A DNA stretch of 64,000 bases from the NCBI GenBank assembly GCA_900596015.1, contig UVIF01000023.1, forward strand, positions 124,001 through 188,000, in the 5' to 3' direction. Both the position numbers and the translations under genes were made by a program. Position 1 is the stretch's first letter, and every line of letters starts with the position of its first letter. A model generated the notes under the pieces. That model saw only the letters and a program-made list of their open reading frames with translations, was not told where the DNA came from and did no database searches. Below are positions 42,780-50,703 of this stretch, in pieces. This stretch comes from Pseudomonas viridiflava (GTDB lineage: Bacteria; Pseudomonadota; Gammaproteobacteria; Pseudomonadales; Pseudomonadaceae).

Positions 42780-43238
42780 ATGTCGGCGTGCAGGAAAGCC
42801 TATGTATTGCGCAAGGGGCGCTTGAGCGAGGTAGGCCAGGTTTACTCCATCACCTGTGTGACGGCTGATCGTGGGCCCGTGTTTGCGTGTTGGCAAAGCG
42901 CCCGGGCGCTGGTTGCTCAGTTGCGCGCCTTGCATGACGCAGGGGACGTAGAGTCGTTGGCCTGGGTGGTGATGCCGGATCATCTGCACTGGTTGTTTCA
43001 ATTGCGCAGGGGCGACCTGGCTACGATCGTTTGCCGGATGAAAGCGCGCAGCAGCCTGGCCATCAATCGCCGCAACGGGACCTGTGGCCGGCTCTGGCAG
43101 AAAGGGTACTACGACCGTGCCCTGCGCCGCGAAGAGGATCTCAGAAGCGCAGCGCGCTACATCATCATGAATCCGGTTCGCGCCGGGCTGGTTCAGAAGG
43201 TTGGCGATTATCCATTGTGGGACGCGATCTGGCTGTGA
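42780..43238 (+). CDS. REP-associated tyrosine transposase (RAYT)
   Basis: A 152-residue single-domain Y1/TnpA-REP protein, full length for the family. The HUH motif is His68 and His70 in MPDHLHWLFQL, and the nucleophile is probably Tyr127 in RYIIMNPVRAGL; GRLWQKGYYDR is another family block. RAYTs nick single-stranded REP hairpins and are thought to spread them. Five family-B REP copies follow directly at 43256-43463, strongly suggesting these are its cognate substrate. It is a domesticated, single-copy gene here and not an insertion sequence. Confidence 0.94.
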   Translation: MSACRKAYVLRKGRLSEVGQVYSITCVTADRGPVFACWQSARALVAQLRALHDAGDVESLAWVVMPDHLHWLFQLRRGDLATIVCRMKARSSLAINRRNGTCGRLWQKGYYDRALRREEDLRSAARYIIMNPVRAGLVQKVGDYPLWDAIWL

Positions 43239-43255
43239 TCAACGATCGCGTGCAC

Positions 43256-43463
43256 CGCCGACGCGGCTCGCGCCGCTGCTACAGGCACCGCGATCCCCTG
43301 TAGCAGCGGCGCAAGCCGCGTCCGGAAGCACCGCCCCTGTAGCAGCGGCGCAAGCCGCGTCCGGGAGCACCGCCCTTGTAGCAGCGGCGCAAGCCGCGTC
43401 CGGGAGCGCTGTGGTGGGTCCGGCAGAACGCGGAGACAGCCGACGCGGCTTGCGCCGCTGCTA
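43256..43463. repeat. REP array (family B) next to RAYT
   Basis: Five copies of a GTAGCAGCGGCGCAAGCCGCGTC-type palindrome: reverse at 43256-43284, forward at about 43298-43324, 43337-43363 and 43376-43403, reverse at 43440-43463. Spacers are about 12-36 bp. The three forward copies are almost identical with near-identical spacers (CCGGGAGCACCGCCC type), which indicates recent tandem duplication. The last copy overlaps the end of the hybrid-kinase gene. Confidence 0.92.
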
Positions 43464-45440
43464 CGAAGGGGTGTGGCCGGGGTCGAGGAGGTGGGTGATG
43501 CGGCCGACCAGGTCGCCCATGCGGAAGGGCTTGATGACCATGTCCATACCTTCGGCAAGGAAGGTCTGCAAGTCCAAGGCGTTTTCCGCATAGCCGGTCA
43601 TGAACAGCACAGGCAACTCTGGACGCAAGGTGCGGGCGGCGTCGGCGAGAACGCGGCCGTTCATTTGCGGCAGCCCTACGTCGGTCAACAGCAGCTGGAT
43701 CGACGGGTCATCGCGCAGTAGATCCAATGCATCCAGCGCACTGTCCACCTCGGTGCAGCGGTACCCTGCGTCGATCAGCGCCTCGACCACGAACATCCGT
43801 ACCGATGCCATGTCTTCCACCACCAACAGATGCTCACCATTACCGCAGTTCTCCAACTGCACCGGCTCGCTGGGCTGCGGCAGCAGCGCCAGGCCAGCGG
43901 GCAGCATCAGGGTCACCTCGGTGCCATGGCCAAGCAGGCTGCGGATTCGTACGTCGCCACCGGACTGCCGGGCAAATCCGTAGATCGTCGACAGACCCAA
44001 CCCCGTACCCTTGCCGACGGCCTTGGTGGTGAAGAACGGGTCGAAGACCTTGTCGATGATGCTGTGATCGATCCCGGTACCGTCGTCACGCACCGACAAC
44101 ACCACGTAGTCGCCATCGGCCAGGCGCGTGTCGCCCCGCGAATAGGCGGCGAAGGTCGACAGGCGAATGTTGCCGCCCTCGGGCAGCGCGTCGCGGGCAT
44201 TGATCACCAGGTTGAGTACGGCGTTTTCGAATTGGATCGGATCGACCATGGCGATGGCTGCGCTGTCGGTCAGGTCCAGGCTCAGGGTGATCCGTTCACC
44301 GATGGTGCGCCGCAACAGGTCTTCCAGCGAATGCACATGCTGGTTGATCGCGATCGGCCGCGTGTCGAGCGGCTGCTGGCGGGCGAAGGCCAGCATTCGA
44401 TGGGTGAGGGCGGCCGCGTTGGTCGCCGATTGCAGGGCGGCATCGGCATAGCGTGAGACGGCTTTGTCGACGCTGCCGGTGGCACCTTGCACAGCGGCGG
44501 GCTCGACCCGCTTCTTGATCAGCTCCAGCGCCGTGATGATGCCGGTCAGCAGGTTGTTGAAATCGTGTGCGATACCGCCGGTGAGCTTACCCAGCGCGTC
44601 CATTTTCTGCACCTGCAGCAGCTGCGTCTCGGTGCGCGCTCGCTCGGCCACTTCCTGCGCCAGCAATGTCTGCGCGTCAGCCAACTGGATCTGCTGCTGA
44701 CGTTCGCGCTGACGGTGCTCGGTCACATCCTCGATGAACACCAGGCTGTGCCCGGGCGCGCGATAGGGCGAGACCTGCCACTCGGTTTCGCGCAGTTGAT
44801 CACCGACCTTGATGGTCAGGTTGCCGCGCCAGCGTTCGCCCTTGCTCAAGCGCACCTGCAGGTCGTCCAGCACGGTGTCCTGCCCGGCCGCCAGTTGCGC
44901 TTGCAGACTGGTCAGGGATACCGGGGTAGGCAACAGCTGCGAGAACGCATGATTGCACTCGATCACCTGCAGCTGCTCGTCGATCACCGCGATGGGCGCG
45001 GCGATGTTGGCGAAAATCTCGCGAAAGCGTGCCTCGCTTTCGCGCAACGCGTTCTCGGTATCGCGCACGCGCAGCAGGGTGCGCAGGGTGGCCAACAGCA
45101 CGTCGGCGTCCACCGGATGGATCAGGTACGCATCGGCGCCGGCTTCCAGGCCTGTGATGATGTCGCCGGTCTGAATGGACGCCGCCGACACATGGATGAT
45201 CGGCAGCAAGGCTGTAGCCGGTTTGGCGCGCAGCAGTCGGACGATGTCGAAACCGCTCATGTCCGGCAGGTTGACGTCCAGAATCAACGCGTCCAGTTGC
45301 TCGCTGGCGATCAGCGCCAGGCCATCGCCGCCGGTGCCGGCTTCCAGTATGACGATGCCGTGGCGTTCCAATCGGCGCCGCAGCGCATAGCGAGTGGCGC
45401 TGTTGTCATCGACGATGAGTACCCGCACTTCAGGTGTCAT
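43461..45440 (-). CDS. Hybrid histidine kinase (receiver-PAS-kinase-receiver) ending the stressosome operon
   Basis: A 659-residue cytoplasmic hybrid kinase without membrane spans. An N-terminal receiver has phospho-acceptor Asp55 (LILDVNLPDMSG), but the usual Lys is His108 (LIHPVDAD). A PAS-like region (about 135-240), a coiled coil, then the kinase: His292 in [16 protein letters not shown] box [15 protein letters not shown] box GKGTGLGLSTIYG, and a C-terminal receiver with LLLTDVGLPQMNG. It overlaps the kinase gene at 45430 by 11 bp. The stop codon lies in a REP palindrome. It is a close relative of the kinase at 58303. Confidence 0.9.
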   Translation of the reverse strand: MTPEVRVLIVDDNSATRYALRRRLERHGIVILEAGTGGDGLALIASEQLDALILDVNLPDMSGFDIVRLLRAKPATALLPIIHVSAASIQTGDIITGLEAGADAYLIHPVDADVLLATLRTLLRVRDTENALRESEARFREIFANIAAPIAVIDEQLQVIECNHAFSQLLPTPVSLTSLQAQLAAGQDTVLDDLQVRLSKGERWRGNLTIKVGDQLRETEWQVSPYRAPGHSLVFIEDVTEHRQRERQQQIQLADAQTLLAQEVAERARTETQLLQVQKMDALGKLTGGIAHDFNNLLTGIITALELIKKRVEPAAVQGATGSVDKAVSRYADAALQSATNAAALTHRMLAFARQQPLDTRPIAINQHVHSLEDLLRRTIGERITLSLDLTDSAAIAMVDPIQFENAVLNLVINARDALPEGGNIRLSTFAAYSRGDTRLADGDYVVLSVRDDGTGIDHSIIDKVFDPFFTTKAVGKGTGLGLSTIYGFARQSGGDVRIRSLLGHGTEVTLMLPAGLALLPQPSEPVQLENCGNGEHLLVVEDMASVRMFVVEALIDAGYRCTEVDSALDALDLLRDDPSIQLLLTDVGLPQMNGRVLADAARTLRPELPVLFMTGYAENALDLQTFLAEGMDMVIKPFRMGDLVGRITHLLDPGHTPS

Positions 45441-46305
45441 GGCCAGGCTCCGGCGCAATGGCCAACGGAATGATCACAAAGAATGTCGAACCCACCCCCG
45501 GGCTGCTTTGCACGCCAACCGTACCGCCCAGCAACTCGGCGAAACGCTTGCACAGCGACAGGCCCAGGCCAGTGCCGCGCAGGCGTTTTTGCACCGGCGA
45601 ATCGATCTGGGCGAAGTCCTCGAACAACGTACCGTGCAGCTCGGCGGGAATGCCGATACCGGTATCGCTCACGGCGAAACGAATCTGCGACGGCGATTCC
45701 AGCCTGGCCGACACTCGTACCTCACCTGCCAGGGTGAACTTCAACGAATTGGAGATGAAGTTGCGCAGGATCTGCGCGAGCTTCTTGTCATCGGTATAGA
45801 GGCGGGGCAAACCAACAGGCTCTTCGAAAATGAGGTCCACTGCGCTGGCATTGACGATCGGCCGGAACATGCCGCGCAACGCCGAGAACAGATCGAACAT
45901 GTCGAACCACGCCGGTGAAATGCTGATCCGTCCCGCCTCGATCTTGGCCAGGTCGAGCAGGTCGTCGACCATGTCACTGAGTTCCTGGGCGGCATGGGTG
46001 ATGAAACTCACCTGCTTCTGCTGCTCCGGCGCCAAAGGGCCATCCAGTTCATCGGCAAGCAGACCGGTGATGCTCAGGATCGAGCCCAGCGGGGTGCGGA
46101 ATTCATGGCTCATGTAGGACAGAAAGCGGCTCTTGAGGTCCGAGGCCTGGCGCAGTTCTTCAGCCTGGCCGTCAAGTTCGCCATACAGTGCCAGCACGCC
46201 TTGGTTGGTCTCATCCAGTTCGTCGCGCAGGGCCTGAGCCTCGGCGCGCAGTTGGGCGATCAATGCCGCACTGGCCTCGGCATCCAGATCGAGGGGTTCA
46301 GACAT
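45430..46305 (-). CDS. Soluble sensor histidine kinase of the stressosome operon
   Basis: A 291-residue kinase. An N-terminal coiled coil (about 13-58, LRAEAQALRDELDETNQGVL) leads to His67 in YMSHEFRTPLGSI, then the ATP domain with NFISNSLKFTLAGE, VSDTGIGIPAEL and RGTGLGLSLCKRF. There is no sensor or transmembrane part, so its input is presumably a partner protein, likely from the stressosome. It overlaps the RsbX-like gene by 8 bp. Confidence 0.9.
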   Translation of the reverse strand: MSEPLDLDAEASAALIAQLRAEAQALRDELDETNQGVLALYGELDGQAEELRQASDLKSRFLSYMSHEFRTPLGSILSITGLLADELDGPLAPEQQKQVSFITHAAQELSDMVDDLLDLAKIEAGRISISPAWFDMFDLFSALRGMFRPIVNASAVDLIFEEPVGLPRLYTDDKKLAQILRNFISNSLKFTLAGEVRVSARLESPSQIRFAVSDTGIGIPAELHGTLFEDFAQIDSPVQKRLRGTGLGLSLCKRFAELLGGTVGVQSSPGVGSTFFVIIPLAIAPEPGHDT

Positions 46306-47314
46306 GAGGTGGCTCCAGAGCGATGACCAATACGGTGATGTCGTCGCGGCCGCGACAGAAGTCGCGGTACAGCACCGACGCAATGATGGCGGGGTGAAGG
46401 TGGACCAGGCCCGGATAGTCGGCCATGTTCCAGCGTGACTGCAGGCCGTCGCTGTACAGAACGAGCAACTGCTCGTTCGCCTCATCGAACGTGAAGGCTT
46501 GCGTGCGACGGAACTGTCCGCCGACGATCCCCGGATGGGAGGCCAGTCCGCGGCTCTTGCCCGGCGATATCAGCGTGGCGCCGATGTTGCCGATGCCGGC
46601 GAAACGCAGTTGCCCGGCGTCGTACTCGAACTGGGCAACGGCCACTGCACCACCGCGTGTGCCGTTCATGGCCTGGTGCATGTCGTCGAGCACATGCTCG
46701 GGCCGTGCGAACGGCGCCAGACCGAACGCCTGGCAACCTGCGCGCGCGGCCTTTTCGGCCTCTTCGCCATGGCCGAGACCATCCACCACCACGGCGCTGA
46801 TACCCTCGCCGGCGAACGTCACCTGCCAGGCATCGCCGCAGGCCGGGTCGTCGTGCAGCGAGCGCTGGGTCACACCCAGGCGCAGGTCGGCGAGCTTGTC
46901 GCGCTTGCGGTAGAGGCGTGCCAGCACTACTGAGCCGCGGGCGTCGCTGTACGCATCGAACACTTCCGATTGCCGCGCCAGCGCGCCGAGGCCGATGCCT
47001 TGAGTGCCGCGCGTGGAATAGCCATCGGCCATGCACTCGTGCAGCTCGAAACCGGTGCCGCGGTCCAGTGCAAGCAGCTCCACACCCGGTGAAACTGGAT
47101 GGGGCAGGGCACGCAGGTGCAGCTCGCCGTGGCCGGCATGCTTGAGGATATTGCTGGCCAGCTCGGTGGCCAGCAGCGCCACGCGGCCACAGTCGGTTTC
47201 GTCCAGGCCCTGCGCCTGCGCCATCTTCTGCGCGGCACGGCGGGCTTCGCCGACCTGGCTGGGGTCCTGCAGTGCGATCACCTGGGTGATGACACTGCGC
47301 AAGGTCAGGTCCAT
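46298..47314 (-). CDS. Serine phosphatase with anti-sigma-type ATPase domain (RsbX/RsbU-like)
   Basis: A 338-residue fusion. The first about 140 residues are an RsbW/RsbT-like ATP-binding domain (LLATELASNILKHAGHG, GTQGIGLGALARQSEVF). The rest is a SpoIIE/PP2C phosphatase with metal-binding Asp in ISAVVVDGLGHGEEAEKAA, FAGIGNIGATLI and LLVLYSDGLQSRW. In stressosome operons this protein resets phosphorylated RsbR/RsbS. It overlaps rsbT by 10 bp. Confidence 0.9.
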   Translation of the reverse strand: MDLTLRSVITQVIALQDPSQVGEARRAAQKMAQAQGLDETDCGRVALLATELASNILKHAGHGELHLRALPHPVSPGVELLALDRGTGFELHECMADGYSTRGTQGIGLGALARQSEVFDAYSDARGSVVLARLYRKRDKLADLRLGVTQRSLHDDPACGDAWQVTFAGEGISAVVVDGLGHGEEAEKAARAGCQAFGLAPFARPEHVLDDMHQAMNGTRGGAVAVAQFEYDAGQLRFAGIGNIGATLISPGKSRGLASHPGIVGGQFRRTQAFTFDEANEQLLVLYSDGLQSRWNMADYPGLVHLHPAIIASVLYRDFCRGRDDITVLVIALEPPHV

Positions 47315-47709
47315 CGAGTGATCGTCACGCGGGTGCCCTGGCCAGGCGCGGTGTCCAGTTCGAACTCCTCGACCAGGCGACGTGCACCGGTCAGGCCCAG
47401 GCCAAGCCCGTTGCCCGAGGTCCAGCCGTCGGTCAGCGCCAGCTTCAGATCGGGAATGCCTGGGCCTTCGTCGCGAAACGTCAGGCGCAGACCTTTGCGC
47501 ACGCCGTCATCGAGAATCTGCCAGTCCATGTCGCCGCCACCGCCATAGACCACGGTGTTGCGCGCCAGCTCGCTGACCGCCGTCACCAGCTTGGTCAGGT
47601 CGATCAGGCGCATGCCGCAGTCCTGGGCCAGCTTGCGCGCCGTCTGGCGGGCCAGCACCACGTCCTGTTCGAGGCGCACCGGTTGACTGCCGCTGCTCTC
47701 GATGTTCAT
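47305..47709 (-). CDS. rsbT: RsbT-like switch serine/threonine kinase
   Basis: A 134-residue GHKL kinase. N box ELARNTVVYGGGG, G1 box RDEGPGIPDLKLAL and G2 box GNGLGLGLTGARRLV are intact. RsbT is held by the RsbR-RsbS stressosome and, on stress, phosphorylates both and is released to act on a downstream partner. The start overlaps the rsbS stop as ATGA. Confidence 0.93.
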   Translation of the reverse strand: MNIESSGSQPVRLEQDVVLARQTARKLAQDCGMRLIDLTKLVTAVSELARNTVVYGGGGDMDWQILDDGVRKGLRLTFRDEGPGIPDLKLALTDGWTSGNGLGLGLTGARRLVEEFELDTAPGQGTRVTITRWT

Positions 47710-48068
47710 GAACCGTTCACCCGTGCCTGCAACAGGCGCATGCCGCGCTCCACGTTCAGCGCGGTGCTCACGCCCGGCAGGTTCATGCCCAGCTCGACCA
47801 GCGTGATCGCCACAGCGGGCTGCATGCCGACCAGCACGGTTTCGGCGTCCATGATCCGCGACAGGCCGGAGATGGTGCCGATCATCCGACCGATGAACGA
47901 ATCGACCATGTCCAGTGCGGAAATGTCGATCAATACGCCCCGAGCCGAAGTCTTGCTGATTTTTTCCGACAGGTCATCCTGCAGCGCCAGCGCCAGTTGA
48001 TCGTGCATGTCGACCTGGATGGTCACCAGCAGGTACGCGCCCATCTGCAATATAGGGATGCGTTCCAT
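47706..48068 (-). CDS. rsbS: RsbS-like STAS scaffold protein
   Basis: A 120-residue single STAS-domain protein. The conserved phosphorylation serine is Ser57 in SALDMVDSFIGRMI, matching Ser59 of Bacillus RsbS. It builds the stressosome core together with RsbR and binds RsbT. It is 4 bp after rsbR. Confidence 0.93.
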   Translation of the reverse strand: MERIPILQMGAYLLVTIQVDMHDQLALALQDDLSEKISKTSARGVLIDISALDMVDSFIGRMIGTISGLSRIMDAETVLVGMQPAVAITLVELGMNLPGVSTALNVERGMRLLQARVNGS

Positions 48069-48072
48069 GGGC

Positions 48073-48924
48073 TCAGACCGCCTTGCTGACGGTCAGGTTC
48101 AGGCGGCGCAGGGCCAAGGCCAGGGCATCGGCCAGATTGGCCTTGGTCACCACGCCTTGCAGGTCCAGGCCCAGATGGACAATGGTCTGCGCGATCTGCG
48201 GGCGCACGCCACTGATGATGCAATCGGCACCCATCAGGCGGATGGCGGTGACTGTCTTAAGCAGATGCTGGGCCACCAGGGTGTCGACCGTCGGCACCCC
48301 GGTGATATCAATGATGGCAATTTCCGAGCCGGTGTCGACGATGCGCTGCAGCAGCGATTCCATCACCACTTGGGTGCGCTGCGAGTCCAGTGTGCCGATC
48401 ATCGGCAGGGCCAGTACGCCTTCCCACAGCTTGACGACGGGGGTGGAGAGTTCGAGCAGTTCTTCCTGCTGACGCTTGATGACCATCTCGCGGGACTTCT
48501 GGAAAGTGCGGATGGTGTGCATGCCCAGCCCGTCGAGCAAGTCCGAAACCAGCAGCAGTTGCTCGGCAAGCTGGGCTGGATGGCTGGCATACGCTGCCTG
48601 CAGCACGGCGAACAGCGGGCGCTTTAGGGCGAAGATGAAGTGCGCGGTCTGGTGCGAGTCGTGGCCCAGCAGCGCGCGGCTGTGGGACAGTTTCTCCAGT
48701 ACCTGACGGACATCGGCCCATTGGCTGCCGGCAATGTTGTGGGTCTGACTGGTTTCCAGGGCGATGATCAACTGACTGAGCAGTTCGCTGCTCTGCTGCT
48801 GAAGGTCGGCTTCCTTGATGTTGCGCGTCGCTCCGCTGGCTTCAAGGCCTGCGAGCCATTGCTCGACGATGGCATTTTGTTGGGATTTGAAAGCGTCAAC
48901 GGTTTGCGTGTTCAGCGCGGCCAT
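48073..48924 (-). CDS. rsbR: RsbR-like stressosome sensor/scaffold
   Basis: A 283-residue protein with an N-terminal about 150-residue all-helical globin-like sensor domain and a C-terminal STAS domain. Thr215 in ITGVPTVDTLVAQHLL matches the first RsbR phosphorylation site; at the second site Ser238 (CIISGVRPQIAQT) takes the place of the usual Thr. CAGGAG precedes the start. It is the first gene of the six-gene operon. Heme or another ligand could bind the N-terminal domain but no key residue can be named with confidence. Confidence 0.92.
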   Translation of the reverse strand: MAALNTQTVDAFKSQQNAIVEQWLAGLEASGATRNIKEADLQQQSSELLSQLIIALETSQTHNIAGSQWADVRQVLEKLSHSRALLGHDSHQTAHFIFALKRPLFAVLQAAYASHPAQLAEQLLLVSDLLDGLGMHTIRTFQKSREMVIKRQQEELLELSTPVVKLWEGVLALPMIGTLDSQRTQVVMESLLQRIVDTGSEIAIIDITGVPTVDTLVAQHLLKTVTAIRLMGADCIISGVRPQIAQTIVHLGLDLQGVVTKANLADALALALRRLNLTVSKAV

Positions 48925-49060
48925 GCAAGAACTCCTGGTACAGAGATGGGGCGAGATAGCGTAATGATGGCCGATTATCTGCTAAACGCCGAACCCCGTC
49001 GATGGCCAAAAGCGCACGGCATCCGGCCGCCATCGACTCGGAGCGTAGCGCTTGAATCGG

Positions 49061-49423
49061 CTAGCTGGTGAGGAGAGTCATGACCGGCTCCGGCAGCGGC
49101 GGCAAGCCATGGGCCGCACGCGCCTTGTCGCACGCCGGATTGTGTTCGCCGTGCTCCCATGAAGCATCGAACTCGCGGCAGGTACTGGAGCGCTGGGCAT
49201 ACATCGTACAACCGATTCCGATCTTGCCCACCTCGCCGGCGAGGGCGACGCAGCGCGCAGGCTTGGCGTCGGTGCCGAGCATCGCTACGCGATTGTGGGT
49301 GACTTGTATCACCTGCTCGTCAGGCACCAGGCCGCCCGCAGACTGGCATTCGCCCCAGTAGAAGGACACACGGAAATGCGCGCAGCAGGCGCCGCACTCA
49401 AGGCAGGGATTGGCTTTGGACAT
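49061..49423 (-). CDS. YkgJ-family cysteine-cluster protein
   Basis: A 120-residue protein with a zinc/iron-type Cys cluster: NPCLECGACCAHFRV at the N-terminus, then KPARCVAL, GCTMYAQRSSTCREF and NPACDKAR. This matches the YkgJ/DUF6151-like metal-binding family of unknown function. It stands alone between the stressosome operon and the galactarate regulator. Confidence 0.87.
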   Translation of the reverse strand: MSKANPCLECGACCAHFRVSFYWGECQSAGGLVPDEQVIQVTHNRVAMLGTDAKPARCVALAGEVGKIGIGCTMYAQRSSTCREFDASWEHGEHNPACDKARAAHGLPPLPEPVMTLLTS

Positions 49424-49637
49424 GTTGGCTCGGGAGGGGAGGCGACAGCGTTATTGGGGACCGCGACCACGCCGCCATTCTAGGCTTGCCGTGGCGGTTG
49501 GGAAGGGGGGGCTCAAGGTATATTTCAGGGGCGCCGCGACGTCCGCGAGCACCCTCAAGGGCGGTATGTTCGCGCTGTCATCACACAACTCGCTGATATA
49601 TGATCGGTTTTCCTTCTCCAGCCATGATCGCGCCGCC

Positions 49638-50378
49638 ATGAGCAACGACATCGTCACCGCCGACATCACGCGTCGCAGGCCGGGCAACCTGGCCCAGAGC
49701 CTGGTGGACGATGTCTGCAGGATGATCAGCCAGGGTGTGGTCAAGCCCGGAGACAAGCTGCCCACCGAGCTCGAATTGATGGCAGTAGGCGGTGTCAGCC
49801 GGGCCACAGTGCGCGAGGCGCTGTCTCGCCTGCAGGTGTCGGGCATCGTCGAGACCCGTCGCGGCATCGGCACTTTCGTGCTCAACGTCCCGGGTTCGAC
49901 CGTATCGCGCCTGGACCCGGCTACCATCGTCACTCTGCAGGACGTCATCGCCATACTCGACGTGCGCATCAGTTTCGAGATCGAAGCGGCGGGGCTGGCA
50001 GCATTGCGTCGCAGCGACGATCAGCTGGCAAGTATCGAAGACGCGCTCAAGCGCTTCGAGCAGGCGTCTGATACCAGCGGATCAATCGTCTCCGATTTCC
50101 AGTTCCACTTGCAGATCGCCCAGGCCTCCAACAACCGCTACTTCGCCGACATCATCACGCATTTCGGCACCAGCATGTTTCCCCGTGCACGCCTGGACAC
50201 CGTGGCCATCGCGCGGCTGGATCGGCAGCAGAAGCATGAGCGGCTGGTCCGCGAACATGCGCACATCTTCGAAGCGGTCGCCCGCTGTGACTACGACGCC
50301 GCCCGTGCAGCCATGCGTATCCACCTGTCCAACAGCCGAGCGCGCGTGGTCAAGGCTCACGAAGAGCTGTCCATCTGA
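49638..50378 (+). CDS. GntR/FCD-family regulator of galactarate genes
   Basis: A 246-residue FadR-type regulator. The winged helix holds VKPGDKLPTELELMAVGGVSR and TVREALSRLQVSGIVETR; the FCD domain (about 90-240) contains DFQFHLQIAQASNNRYF and HAHIFEAV with the usual metal-binding His. ATG 49638 is preferred because a -10-like TGATATAT lies at 49594-49601; ATG 49566 is a longer alternative and neither has a strong ribosome site. It precedes the transporter and galactarate dehydratase genes and likely represses them until aldarate is present. Confidence 0.88.
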   Translation: MSNDIVTADITRRRPGNLAQSLVDDVCRMISQGVVKPGDKLPTELELMAVGGVSRATVREALSRLQVSGIVETRRGIGTFVLNVPGSTVSRLDPATIVTLQDVIAILDVRISFEIEAAGLAALRRSDDQLASIEDALKRFEQASDTSGSIVSDFQFHLQIAQASNNRYFADIITHFGTSMFPRARLDTVAIARLDRQQKHERLVREHAHIFEAVARCDYDAARAAMRIHLSNSRARVVKAHEELSI

Positions 50379-50400
50379 TCCACCGAGACAGCGTTGGCAA

Positions 50401-50413
50401 CGTAGTACGATGA
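50401..50413. promoter_or_regulatory. Candidate operator, copy 1, galactarate promoter
   Basis: GTAGTACGATGAC matches the second copy at 50476-50488 at 11 of 13 positions. It is upstream of the transporter promoter; probable GntR binding site. Confidence 0.45.
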
Positions 50414-50465
50414 CTCCCCGCCGATATCGCTACATCTTTGGAAATAATTCATCTGCGAGGTCTGG

Positions 50466-50471
50466 ATATAA
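50466..50471 (+). promoter_or_regulatory. -10 element of the galactarate transporter operon
   Basis: TATAAT, a perfect -10. No good -35 is visible 16-18 bp before, which fits an activator-dependent or weak basal promoter. Confidence 0.5.
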
Positions 50472-50475
50472 TCAG

Positions 50476-50488
50476 CGTTGTACGATAA
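50476..50488. promoter_or_regulatory. Candidate operator, copy 2, galactarate promoter
   Basis: GTTGTACGATAAC is an imperfect palindrome directly after the -10, across the expected transcription start, so bound regulator would block polymerase. The 325-bp space between the regulator and transporter genes holds these sites and a long leader but no gene. Confidence 0.5.
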
Positions 50489-50676
50489 CGTAACTGCAGT
50501 ACCGGCACAGACCGGTGTCCCCTAATAATTCCAACGTCCAGGGTGCTGCAACCATGATTATCCACGCGATATCTTCCCGCTGTTGTCCGACTTCCTTCGT
50601 CCCGCAGGGTCACGGCTCGCAGCCTGGCTGAGTGAGCGACACCTGAAAAACCCGGCTACCTACCTTCTACCCGCAT

Positions 50677-50684
50677 AAAAATAA
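50677..50684 (+). promoter_or_regulatory. Crc/Hfq-type A-rich motif in the transporter leader
   Basis: AAAAATAA fits AAnAAnAA and lies 20-27 bases before the transporter start, next to the GGGAG ribosome site. Catabolite repression of galactarate uptake is plausible. Confidence 0.4.
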
Positions 50685-50703
50685 CTCGTGGGAGTACCTT
50701 CGC

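Noticed and set aside
43256..43463. Regular repeats resembling a short CRISPR array
   Set aside because: The repeats are palindromic and occur in both orientations, spacers are short, uneven and similar to each other, and a RAYT gene is adjacent; no cas genes exist.
49061..49637. Regulatory link between the YkgJ-like gene and galactarate genes
   Set aside because: Divergent arrangement only; no shared site or functional reason seen.
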